Shown here: in pieces, positions 26,385 to 35,474 of the stretch | Layout: every line of letters begins with the position of its first letter | Position numbering within the stretch: position 1 is the first letter of the stretch | Source of the DNA: Rutpela maculata | Lineage: Eukaryota; Arthropoda; Insecta; Coleoptera; Cerambycidae | Length of the DNA stretch: 64,000 nucleotides | Assembly (NCBI GenBank): GCA_936432065.2 | Contig: OW386285.2 | Coordinates: 141,327,235-141,391,234, forward strand | Direction: 5' to 3' | The notes under the pieces: model-generated | Seen by the model: the letters and a program-made list of their open reading frames with translations, nothing else | Databases searched by the model: none | Told to the model about the DNA's origin: nothing | Position numbers and translations under genes: made by a program

Positions 26385-27773
26385 TCATTTCTGAGTCTGA
26401 TGCATCATTTCCTGAGGATGAAGGTTCACCCTCCTGACGTTTCCTTTTTCTCGAAGGAAACTGTCAGTTCTTTCACGAGGCTTTGCATTATTCGCAGCAG
26501 ACGATGTCGATGTCGTTGCTGCTTTTAGGAGAGTGGAGTTACCTCTCTCCTGGTTAGGTGGTACTGAGACCACCTTTGTAGTATCTGAAGAGTTCTCTTT
26601 TTCTATATTAGAATCTATCACATTGCCTTGAAGAAAGGCAGTACAAACATTTACAATTTCAGGCATCAACTCTTTCACAATATCTTTAATATTTGTCGCA
26701 GGAGTAGATTTTGTAGCTTGAGCACAGTTAACACACTCTAGTGGTTGCTCACATTGAGATCCGTCATGACGTTGCCGACCACATATACATATCTCAGGTT
26801 TTTCGCATCTAATAGAAGTGTGTCCGTATTTTTGACAACGGAAGCATCTAAGGGATGCTGGAATGTATGGTCTCACTGGCAACATATGAATTCCTGCTTT
26901 TACTTTTTGTGGCAAAGATAACCTATTAAAGGTTAGAATTATAGATGAAGTATCCTCAAAGACCCCATTTCGTTTTACAGTGATCTGTTTTATATTAATA
27001 ACTCCCTGCGATTGCATATGTTCTTCAATTTCTGTTAAAGAACAATTTAATAAATCTCTGCAAGTTATTACGCCCTTACATTAGTTCAGGGACGAATGAG
27101 GTGTTACTTCTACGTCAAAATCATGAAAAGATTTTAACGAAAGTAGCTTTCGGCTTTATATAGAGTTAGATGTTTCTATTAGTAAACCATCCTTAATTTT
27201 TTTCACAGATTTCACAACTCCTACGCAATCTGATAAAACTTTATCAAGAATAAAAGGACTTACTCTTGAAAAATCACCTTCATTTCTCTTCACTACCACA
27301 AACCTAGGAATTACATCCACCGGTTTGTGGCTGGTCATGTCCATCTTCGTAAACGAAGATGGTTTTTTCGCCGGAGGGCGATTTGATGGGGCTACAAATG
27401 ACCCATTCCCATTTTTTTGTTTAGCGGTAGTTCTTCGTGTTGTAACGTTACTTTCGCCGCTGCTTGCCACGCTTCGCTGACTCCCTACTTTAGTTGATCC
27501 AGCAAGGTCCTCTTCCATAGTGAGTGTTTCTCCCCGACTACCAGTCGAGGTTTTCGAGGATGGGTTGTGTTCTCTCTCCTCATAAGCCCCCTTTGTCGCA
27601 GAGGATACGCTCGCGGTCGTCCTACATGGTGCAGCGCCGCTTGGTCCACTGCTCTCCATGGTATACTGTAGCATGCCACCTACGGACCCAGCAACTAAAT
27701 CCGTAAATGGTTGGCTTGTTTCACATCGACTCCCCGATGCATCCGAGGCCAGGCCATGAGTCGACATAATCAT
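26385..27773 (-). pseudogene. I-like LINE ORF1 (gag-like nucleic-acid binding protein), broken
   Basis: It starts at an ATG (27773-27771) with a Ser/Thr-rich low-complexity N-terminus. Next come an RNA-binding core (PRFVVVKRNEG, SPFILDKVLSDCVG, FHDFDVEVTPHSSLN, CKGVITCRDLLN, INIKQITVKRNG) and zinc knuckles (CFRCQKYGHTSIRC is a perfect CX2CX4HX4C). A second cluster, CICGRQRHDGSQC, follows. A third starts as CVNC and then breaks off, so it is missing its His-Cys half. The frame is interrupted by a TAA at 27158-27156, a frameshift directly after it, and a TAA near 27080 in the SLN-CKGV block. The normal role is to coat the element RNA. This copy cannot make a full protein. Confidence 0.85.
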
Positions 27774-28127
27774 CCTTAATTCCCCGTTGCCGCCGGGGAT
27801 ACACGCCCATTTTACGCTTGGGAGGCGAACCGTTAGGGACCCACTGTCGTAGGGCCATTCATCCCATCAGCACGGTTAACACCTTAGGATTACGTGGAAT
27901 ATGATTAGTTTATTTTAGGTAGGATTTATATGGGTTGTTTACGGGAAAGGTCATAGAGGGAAGTTGGAAGAAACTGGGAGGATATGATAGGCATAGATGG
28001 GAGTTAGTGGTGGGACAGCGGACAACTGCTCCAGTTAGTCGCCTTTTACGACAGGCAGGAGATTCCTTGGGGCTATTCTTTGTACACCCGGCGCCCACAC
28101 GGGGTTCAAATACACTTTTATTGATAT

Positions 28128-28231
28128 AGTTGACTATACAATTCTTATGCGTGTAAAAAATGTCTTTGATCTTTACCGCACCGCCAAAGAAGCAGACATT
28201 TTTTACACGTATAAGAATTGTGTAGTCAACT
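28128..28231. repeat. Near-perfect 38-bp hairpin with 28-nt loop
   Basis: The arm 28128-28165 pairs with 28194-28231 at 36 of 38 positions. One difference becomes a G-U wobble if transcribed in the plus sense. The arms contain GTGTAAAAAATGTCT and AGACATTTTTTACAC. It sits 13 bp beyond the LINE target duplication. The size resembles a pre-miRNA, but it could equally be a tiny MITE or a template-switch inversion. Confidence 0.85.
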
Positions 28232-28463
28232 TTAAGTAGTTTTTTATTTCTTCTGAACGAGGAGTTCTTGTAAGACTTTTTCCCCATAAATAGATGCATG
28301 GCATATTCTTTTTTTTTACAAGAACAAACCTTACTGCCTCAGTCTAAAGGAAAAGAATTCCCTATGAATTTTTAAAACATCAAATATCTAACGACTTCTG
28401 TAAGTTCGTAATACTGAAATAAGTGTGCGAGTAGCGTTCTCTTCGACCCATAATATGTATATC

Positions 28464-28508
28464 TTCCTTTCCTTTCCTTTCCTTTCCTTTCCTTTCCTTT
28501 CCTTTCCC
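28464..28508. repeat. (TTTCC)n microsatellite
   Basis: About nine units of TTTCC. On the minus strand it reads GGAAA, which creates the Lys-Gly-rich open frames seen across it. Confidence 0.95.
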
Positions 28509-28739
28509 TTGTCAGTAAATGTATTTTTAAGTAGTCTACTGATCTGTCTTTTCGACTTATATCCGTCCAATTATAAATACTTCTCATAAATAGAGGACAT
28601 ACCATACCCTGTTTGCTTTTAAAAACCTTTCTCAAGAATTTTACATATTTTGGTAAATGCAAGATCTCTTTTGATTTTACGCTTTCCACTTTTATTTTTA
28701 TTGTTAGATAGACCTTTGCATTTTCTATTGCGACTTAAA

Positions 28740-29300
28740 AAAACATGAAACATGATATTCAGTTTCCATAGCTATTAAATCGTTAGCACCAATTCTTTCG
28801 AAAATTATGGGATTTGAGCTGTTATTAGTCTTATTTTTCTTTCTGTGTTCGTGGTCATTGCTTGAGAGACCTTATTTATTGTTGATGCCTTTTGACAAAA
28901 AATACATTTCTCTATAAAAAAAATTAGTTTTTCGCAAGGGCACACCTGAAGAAGTTGATGGACAGGCACTGGATCTATCTGAACTGTTTTCAATTTCTTT
29001 CTCTTTTTCTATTTTTTCTCATTAGATGTTCCATATTTCTTTTGCTAGTAAAACTAGAACAGGAATTTCTGTTCCAAACCAAATCAAGAAATGACATAGT
29101 TCTAGAATATAGATCATCTTCCCTATTTTTTCATGGAGTTTTAAACAATGAATAAATGTTGCGAATGATTTGTCAGAACCTTTGATTACAAAGCCCGGTT
29201 TCCTACAAATTAAGCATAATTTTGTTTTTGTCTCTATCTCACTTTTAGAACTTGTGACGTTAGTAGTACTTTCCATTTTAATTTCTTCTGAAAAGCACAT
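28740..29300 (-). pseudogene. Decayed Cys-rich orphan coding fragment
   Basis: Pieces on minus are a CLICRKPGF-VIKGSDKSFATFIHC segment (29300-29120), then after frame breaks EKCIFCQKASTINKVSQAM and FERIGANDLIAMETEYHVSCF (to about 28745). CxxC pairs followed by a 'GANDLIAMExxYHxxC' block resemble a repetitive uncharacterised insect family that I recall only loosely. At least two frameshifts separate the parts. The adjoining frame 28689-28372 may be its continuation but is dominated by the microsatellite. Function unknown. Confidence 0.35.
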
Positions 29301-29625
29301 ACATCGTATGGTAGAAAATTCTACTGAAAATATACATACCAGCTGAAAGTATCTTGCAAACAGTAAACTAGGGAGTTTATTATAACGTGTTAATCTATTC
29401 CATACAAATGTTATGTAGGTCCACAGAACACTGAATTAATATAATCAACAAATATACTTATATTTATTCCATATTAATCATTTTCAAGACAAAAAATTAA
29501 AAAATATCACAAACCGCAAGAGTTACATGCGCGTGTCTATTTAACGATTGGCCTTTGCGGGAAGCAGCGCGGGTTGTTAAAACAGCCTTATAGCAGTGGG
29601 ATAGCGTGTATGTCCAGCGAACGTG
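29301..29625. other. No gene recognised
   Basis: AT-rich, becoming GC-richer just left of the foldback element. Nothing recognisable apart from the target-duplication copy that follows. Confidence 0.5.
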
Positions 29626-29632
29626 ACGCCGC

Positions 29633-31747
29633 ACAGTGGGAAAAATATGCCCTTTTTTTGGACAAAAATCTGCCGACAGCAGAGATTTCAATCAAATGAA
29701 ATAAAAAAAAATGGCAAATACTCTTAAGACATTGTACTTTAGAGTAGTGCTGCGGCAAAGTGGCTTTGGATTAACCTAACCTAAAAATCGCAGATATTAC
29801 TTCCACATCCAATGAAAGTATAAAAACGACAAAAAATTTTTAAAAATTTTTATTGTTCAAATAGGCTTAGAATATCATGAAACATCGGGATTTTAGGTTT
29901 GAGCAAAAAAAATGTCTGTCGGTCTGTCTATAACTTTTTTGTGCGCACGATTACTCTGGAACCGTTTACGATATCGAAATTTGGTACACATATGTATTTT
30001 AACGAGATCTGGAACTAGGTTATATTTTCATCTTATTCCGTTGAATGGTTGTGGGGTAAATTGGGGTAAATGGGGGTAAAGTGGTAAATCAAGCAGGTAA
30101 GAGTTCATAAAATTGGTATTTAGTAGATACAAGAGAAGCTAATATCTCAAAAAAAATTTTAGCCAATACTACCCCCACCCCATTATAAAAGGGGGTGAAA
30201 AAAATTATTCCATCGTAGATGACCATTCGAAAGCTTATTTTAAAGAGGAAGATTAAATGATGTATTTATTAGAAGTAAATTGAAATTTTTTTTGAATTCT
30301 AAACATAACCTCAAAATTTGCCAAAAAGTCATTTTTTAAGTAACCTAAAATATTTCAAAATCCTGACATGATGGACCAATTCTGAGGCCAGATTCCGATT
30401 CAGCGCGAAAAATTACTTCGGAAATTGGATGTTGGGGTTAAAACTGAATGAATTAAAAAAAACTTGAGGCCTTTGGTTCTTGTACACATACTAAATCACA
30501 TTTTTTTTCACCCCCTTTTATAATGGGGTGGGGGTAGTAATGGAGGTGGCTAATGCCAAACATTTTTTTGAGACATTAGCTTCTCTTATATATACTAAAT
30601 ACTCTGGAACCGTTTAAGATATCGACTTGAAATTTGGTACACATAAGTATTTTAACGAGATCTGGAACTAGAATATATTTTCATATTATTCTGTTGGAGG
30701 GTTGGGGGATAAATTGTGGTAAATATGGGTAAATAGATAAATCAAGCAGGTAAGAATCCATATAATTGGTATTTAGTATATATAAGAGAAGCTAATGTCT
30801 CAAAAAAAATGTTGGCATTAGCCACCTCTATTACTATCCCCACCCTATTATAAAAGGGGGTGAAAAAAAATGTGATTTATTATGTGTACAAGAACCAAAG
30901 GCCTCAATTTTTTTTACTTCATTAAGTTTTAACCCAATTATCCAATTTCCGAAGAAATTTTTCGCGTTGAATCCGAATCTGGCCTCAGAATTGGCCCATC
31001 AGGATTTTGAAATATTTTAGGTTACTTAAAAAATAACGTTGGCAAATTTTGAGGTTATGTATAGGATTCAAAAAATTTTTCAATTTATTTCTAATAAATA
31101 CATCATTTAATCTTCCTCTTTAAAATAAGCTTTCGAATGGTCATCTACGATGAAATAATTTTTTTCACCCTCTTTTATAATGGGGTGGGGGTAGTATTGA
31201 GGGTGGCTAATGCTAATTTTTTTTTGAGATATTAGCTTCTCTTGTATATACTAAATACCAATTTTATGGACTCTTACCTGCTTGATTTACCACTTTACCC
31301 CCATTTACCTCAATTTACCCCACAACCATTCAACGAAATAAGATAAAAATATAACCTAATTCCAGATCTCGTTAAAATACATATTATGTGTACCAAATTT
31401 CAAGTCGATATCTTAAACGGTTCCAGAGTAATTGTGCGCACAAAAAAGTTGCAGACAGACGACAGACATTTTTTTTTGCTTAAACCTAAAATCTCGACGT
31501 TTCATGACATTCTAAGCCTATTTAAACAATAAAAATTTTTTAAAAATTTTTGTCGTTTTTATACTTCCACTGGATGTGGAAGTAATATCTGCGATTTTTA
31601 GGTTAGGTTAATCCAAAGCCACTTTGCCGCAGCACTACTCTAAAGTACAATGTCTTAAGAGTATTTGCCATTTTTTTTATTTAATTTGATTGAAATCTCT
31701 GCTGTCGGCAGATTTTTGTCCAAAAAAGGGCATATTTTTCCCACTGT
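29633..31747. mobile_element. 2.1-kb foldback (palindromic) DNA element with 7-bp target duplication
   Basis: The whole element is one imperfect palindrome centred near 30690. The left end ACAGTGGGAAAAATATGCCC (29633) and the right end GGGCATATTTTTCCCACTGT (31747) are inverted, and blocks such as AAAGTGGCTTTGGATTAACC mirror inside. Identical ACGCCGC lies directly outside both ends (29626-29632 and 31748-31754). Within the arms, the block starting TCTGGAACCGTTTA (29953) recurs at the centre (30605) in direct orientation and inverted near 31430. The ends resemble hAT-type CAGTG ends, but those usually give 8-bp duplications. It encodes no protein; it is non-autonomous. Confidence 0.9.
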
Positions 31748-31754
31748 ACGCCGC

Positions 31755-32245
31755 CGATATGCTTCGAAAATTGACATCACACTACATATTATTAAATATC
31801 TCTATCAGATCCTCAAAAAATCTTATTTAAGAACCTTAGTAATCTGGAAAATATAGCAAATATTTTATAAAGAATAATTTTTTTTGATAAATATAATAGT
31901 TTGGGAGATATCGTCGTGGGAAAGAAAAGGTGTTTGAAAAATAATTAATTTTCTGCTATAGTCGAACGGAGAAAATGAGATTTTTGTTTTTTACTGCCAC
32001 ATAAGCCAACGTAAAAGATCATTTATTTATTTATTTTAAAAATAGAAATTATACAGAGAATTTAATCATTTTTGGATAAAATATGCTTCATGATTGGCTC
32101 TATCACATGGTGTGGTTAGTTAGTAAATTTTGATTTGTGCCCTTATATTCATTACGATTTTCTTACGACAAGTGGATTCCTAAATCTACAGGGTGTCAGC
32201 CACACATCTGGCAAGGTCATACATTTTTCTCTAAAAGTGCCAACG
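31755..32245 (-). repeat. Dispersed repeat, copy 2 (inverted relative to copy 1)
   Basis: This is the reverse complement of about 20995-21495. It begins beside the target duplication of the foldback element. No ORF of its own is supported. Confidence 0.8.
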
Positions 32246-32560
32246 AGAACAAAAACTAAGCGACTTTTGTCAACGCGAGCACTCCACTATCACTCAATTT
32301 TCAATTATGCAGATACTGCGTATGATGTGTGTGTGGATTCTACAACCGAAATACTGATTAATAATAATTTACCGAAAACTTTTGTAACCGAGGATAGTTT
32401 TTAAGTATCCTGCATTGCAGGGTACAAGGAATAATTTTCAATAGAACGTTGTTTGTTCCTCTCTAAAAGGAAAGATATTTCCTGTCACTTTGGATCTGGA
32501 ACACTGCGTATATGCTGATTTAACACATTCTTGAGAAATTAAAATATATTTTTAGTAATG

Positions 32561-33228
32561 GTACAAGAGCCCACCAAGAAATATGGAACACATAGGTGGA
32601 GAGTCAAAAATTGGTGGGGATGCTTATAAAGTCATTCTCTGATTGTGCGTAGTCGGTCATAGTGAGTTGCAGCGGCGGAGGGGCTGCCGTTTTTCTGATC
32701 TGGCTTAAATAATTTTTAGATGTAACGCTTCCCCATGACGTCCTATCGAAAAAGTTTAAGACAAAGTTTTTCAGTTTTATGGACTTTACATAACGGCACT
32801 CTGGGGTTTTACTTTTAATGGAATTTAATGGAGTTTTTACAGGGTAACGTGTTTTATAATGGATTTCGATTCTACGCCAAGAAATATCAATCTTTTGTTC
32901 TTTGCAATTTTTTACTCCGAGGCCGATTTTCGCCAGAAATTGGCATCAAAAAGTCGAGTTTTTCTAATTTCAATAACTTTTTACGGCGAAAGGATGCGCT
33001 CTGGAGAAAAACACTAAAGAGAAAAGTTGTTTCTCTTTTTATGTAGAATATATCTTTTCTTTTCAGATTTTTGATTCGGTTATTTTAAAAATTATTTAAG
33101 CCAGATCAGAAAAACGGTTGCCCCTGCATCGCTGCAACCGACTACACACATTCAGCGAAAGACAGCATCCCCACCAATTTTTGACTCTCCAGCTTATGTG
33201 TTCCATTTTTGTCGGTGGGCTCTCGTAC
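32561..33228. mobile_element. MITE of 668 bp with about 150-bp inverted ends
   Basis: The left end GTACAAGAGCCCACC and the right end GGTGGGCTCTCGTAC are inverted. The match continues through CACATA(G/A)G and CCACCAATTTTTGACTCTCC to AAAATTATTTAAGCCAGATCAG (about 33085-33106). The centre is AT-rich with no conserved ORF. No clear target duplication. Confidence 0.85.
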
Positions 33229-33475
33229 TATAACGATTTAATATAGCTATATGAAAGAGGTGGTAGAAATTTTGACTAGACACTGTCTTCACAAACAGTG
33301 AAAATACTGAAAAGAATATTACAGACGATGTGCGTTTTGATATTCAAGTTGGTGATGATGCCAACGGATATCAATGACACTAACTTTTTAATGGTGGATT
33401 TTGGGGTTCATTAAAACTATTTCAGATTTTAATAATTTACATGAGCGTAGTTTTTACGTAAAATTTTTCACTTAC

Positions 33476-33703
33476 CTTTCTGTTTTATCTTTCGGCAAAG
33501 TACAGGTTCTTTAGGATCTGATATCATGTGAGCCAAGTGGTCTGGAGTTTTTCTATCTGAACAATTAATCATTCCTATGGAAAAGGGATCGAAGGGATCT
33601 CCGCACCTGGGATCATATCCTGAATTACAGTCATAACATCTAAGTGGCTCCCTTACGTTGGTTTTCTCCCAATTAAGGTGTACGGGTTGATGTTGCGTAT
33701 TAC
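33476..33703 (-). CDS. Ly6/uPAR-like protein, internal exon (first half of domain)
   Basis: A 228-bp phase 1-1 exon with a TTGCAG acceptor before 33703 and an AAAG|GTAAGTG donor after 33476. It encodes 76 residues: a short linker (NTQHQPVHLNWEK), then the start of a Ly6/uPAR domain with LRCYDCNSGYDPRCGDPF, MINCSDR and EPVLCRKIKQK. This gives five of the ten Ly6 cysteines; the CYxC start and the DPxCxDPF stretch are typical of insect members. It splices to 14109-13880. The upstream exon with the start codon and signal peptide must lie at higher coordinates or beyond the window and was not found. Two exons reading through in the same phase with complementary half-domains make this a functional gene. 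Confidence 0.88.
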
Positions 33704-34216
33704 CTGCAATAAAGCACAGCACTAACTTAATGAATTGTGGGGAATTATTATACCTATCTGGTTTAATAAAATAAGTAGGTATATTACAATCGAACAAATA
33801 TTTTTAATAATCACACAGGCACACAATAAAAAAAGTGTAAATTTTCTGAAGTTTCACATATATACTCCCACGTATTTTTGACCGCTGAACACTATCCCGA
33901 TGTCAGTTTTGCTCCATCAGGTCAGGATTTTTTTTAACCACGAAAAACAGGGGAAAACAGGCCAGAATGGGGTTTAAAATATAAATTAAAGATTTTAAAT
34001 AAATAGACCATGTATTCGATGTATTTTTGACCGCTCAACACGATCCCGATGTCAGTTTTGCTCCATCAGGTCAGGATATTTTTTAACCACGAAAAACAGG
34101 GGAAAACAGGCCAGAATGGGGTTTAAAATATAAATTAAAGATATTAAATAAGTAGACTATGTATTCGACGTAAGAGATAAGAAATTCATCACTACAATGT
34201 CAGATATGGAAAAGGG

Positions 34217-34413
34217 AGCTGGCAGAACTTTAAAGAAGTTGTTGATAAATTTTAGGTGATTATAGTGTAGAGCATGGTGAACGTTTTCACCAAGACATAG
34301 AGAAAATAGAGCGTAGATATCAAGGTCGATGGGATGTTAATATGACGGCAAACTACTGTTGGACATTGAAAAGGGATGTGAAAACGAAAGGAATAAGACG
34401 AAAAAGAAACTCT
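34217..34413 (+). pseudogene. Internally deleted fragment of the HSHLDxFPEN/FHQDI orphan family
   Basis: The plus strand reads SWQNFKEVVDKF, then after a one-base shift LGDY, then directly EHGERFHQDIEKIERRYQGRW, NYCWTLKRD and a basic tail. Against the longer copy at 18163-16807 this keeps the block ending FLGxx and the C-terminal EHGERFHQDI block, but lacks the roughly 45-50 residues between them (the HSHLDxFPEN part). Unlike that copy it keeps the Arg in GER-FHQD. It is the only coding-like sequence inside this TIR element. Confidence 0.75.
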
Positions 34414-34965
34414 GGCCTGTTTTCCCCTGTTGTTCGTGTTTAAAAAAAATCCTGACCTAATGGGGCAAAACTGACACTGGGATCGTGTTCAGCGGTCAAA
34501 AATACACCGAATACATGGTCTACTTATTTAAAATCTTTAATTTATAATTTAAATCCCATTCTGGCCTGTTTTCCCCTGTTTTTCGTGGTTAAAAACAAAT
34601 CCTGACCTGATAGAGCAAAACTGACACTGAGATCGTGATCAGCGGCCAAAAATACATCGAATACGTGGTCTACTTATTTAAAATCTTTAATTTATATTTT
34701 AAATCCTATTCTGGCCTGTTTTCCCCTGTTTTTCGTGGTTAAAAAAAAATCCTGACCTGCTGGGACAAAACTGACATCGGGATCGTGTTCAGCGGTCAAA
34801 AATACATCGAATACATGGTCTACTTATTTAAAATCTTTAATTTATGTTTTAAACCCCGTTCTGGTCTATTTTCCCCTGTTTTTCGTGGTTAAAAAAAATC
34901 CTGACCTGATGGAGCAAAATTGACATCGGGATTGTATTCAGCGGTCAAAAATACATGGGAGTATA

Positions 34966-35205
34966 TATGGGCGCAGCTAGGGGGGGAGCCATGGGACCCC
35001 CCCCATGCCGTCTTCCATGAGCCAAAAAATAAAGAAGCATAATCTCTATCAGTACAAAGCAGTATCCAAATTATCCCTTGAAATAAATGTTTTGTAATTA
35101 ATGCCAATATTATCTAGTAGAGGAATCTACTACTCATCCTCTGGGAAGGCCGGTTCTATTGCCCCCCCCCCCCCCCCCCCGATGAATTTTCTTTCTCCGC
35201 CACTG
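34966..35205. mobile_element. Nested hAT-like MITE, 240 bp
   Basis: Identical 8-bp GGAGTATA flanks it (34958-34965 and 35206-35213). The right end, read inward, is CAGTGGCGGAG, a classic hAT-type terminus. The left end TATGGGCGCAGCTAG is an imperfect match. It contains G6-7/C7-8 runs and a 19-base C tract (35162-35180). It has no ORF. Confidence 0.85.
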
Positions 35206-35474
35206 GGAGTATAAAAGTGAAACCTCAGAAAATTTACACTTTTTTATTTTGTGTGCCTATGTCATCATACAAAAATCTTGAATCGCGATCGTTAGCCCTG
35301 CGTACAGCTAAGAGTGGTATACTAATAATGCTTATTCTATATATTATAATGAGGGAAATGAATACCTAGAATTAGTGATTTTCTTGTTCCTGCATAAAAA
35401 TATGATAATATCTGCAGATGACCTGTCCCGATTTTCGGTCATGTTTTTTTGGACATTTCCTAAAGGGCAATTCC

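Larger units (their letters stand above)
22218..28107 (-). mobile_element. Full-length I-like (RNase H-bearing) LINE, degenerate
   Basis: The element reads on minus. It starts at 28107 (GAACCCCGTGTGGGCGCC...), has a 5' UTR of about 330 bp, ORF1 (27773-26385) and ORF2 (26140-22348), and ends in an A-rich tail at about 22232-22218. AAATACAC flanks it on both sides (22210-22217 and 28108-28115; the match may extend over four more T). This is a target-site duplication, so it is a genuine full-length insertion. The layout of ORF1 zinc knuckles plus EN-RT-RNase H fits the I group of clades. It lies in the Ly6-like intron in the same orientation as the gene. Confidence 0.9.
14110..33475 (-). other. 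19.4-kb intron of the Ly6-like gene
   Basis: The intron is bounded by a consensus donor (AAAG|GTAAGTG at 33476/33475) and an acceptor (ACAG| at 14110), phase 1 on both sides of the split domain. It is filled with insertions: a TIR element, two LINEs, several inverted-repeat elements and an inverted dispersed-repeat pair. No competing exon for this gene was seen inside it. Confidence 0.8.
33817..35258. mobile_element. TIR element with subterminal 149/150-bp tandem repeats and a gene remnant
   Basis: The ends AGGCACACAATAAAAAAAGTG (33817) and CTTTTTTATTTTGTGTGCCT (35258) are inverted over about 55 bp. Inside, a 149/150-bp unit (ACCGCT...TCAGGTCAGGAT...AACAGGGGAAAACAGG) occurs twice on the left (anchors 33881 and 34030) and four times inverted on the right (anchors 34491, 34641, 34791 and 34940). 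The middle holds a deleted coding fragment (34217-34413). A small hAT-like element is nested in the right end (34966-35205). No target duplication found. Confidence 0.85.

Noticed and set aside
27990..28107. HDV-like self-cleaving ribozyme at the 5' end of the I-like LINE
   Set aside because: The start is GC-rich and such ribozymes are known in some LINEs, but I could not fit the double-pseudoknot pairing by eye.
28372..28689. Lys-rich minus-strand open frame
   Set aside because: Its lysine/glycine/arginine run is just the translated (GGAAA)n microsatellite; the rest has no clear homology.
33881..34947. LTRs of a retrotransposon suggested by the repeated 149/150-bp blocks
   Set aside because: The blocks are in opposite orientation at the two ends and no gag, pol, primer-binding site or polypurine tract was found.
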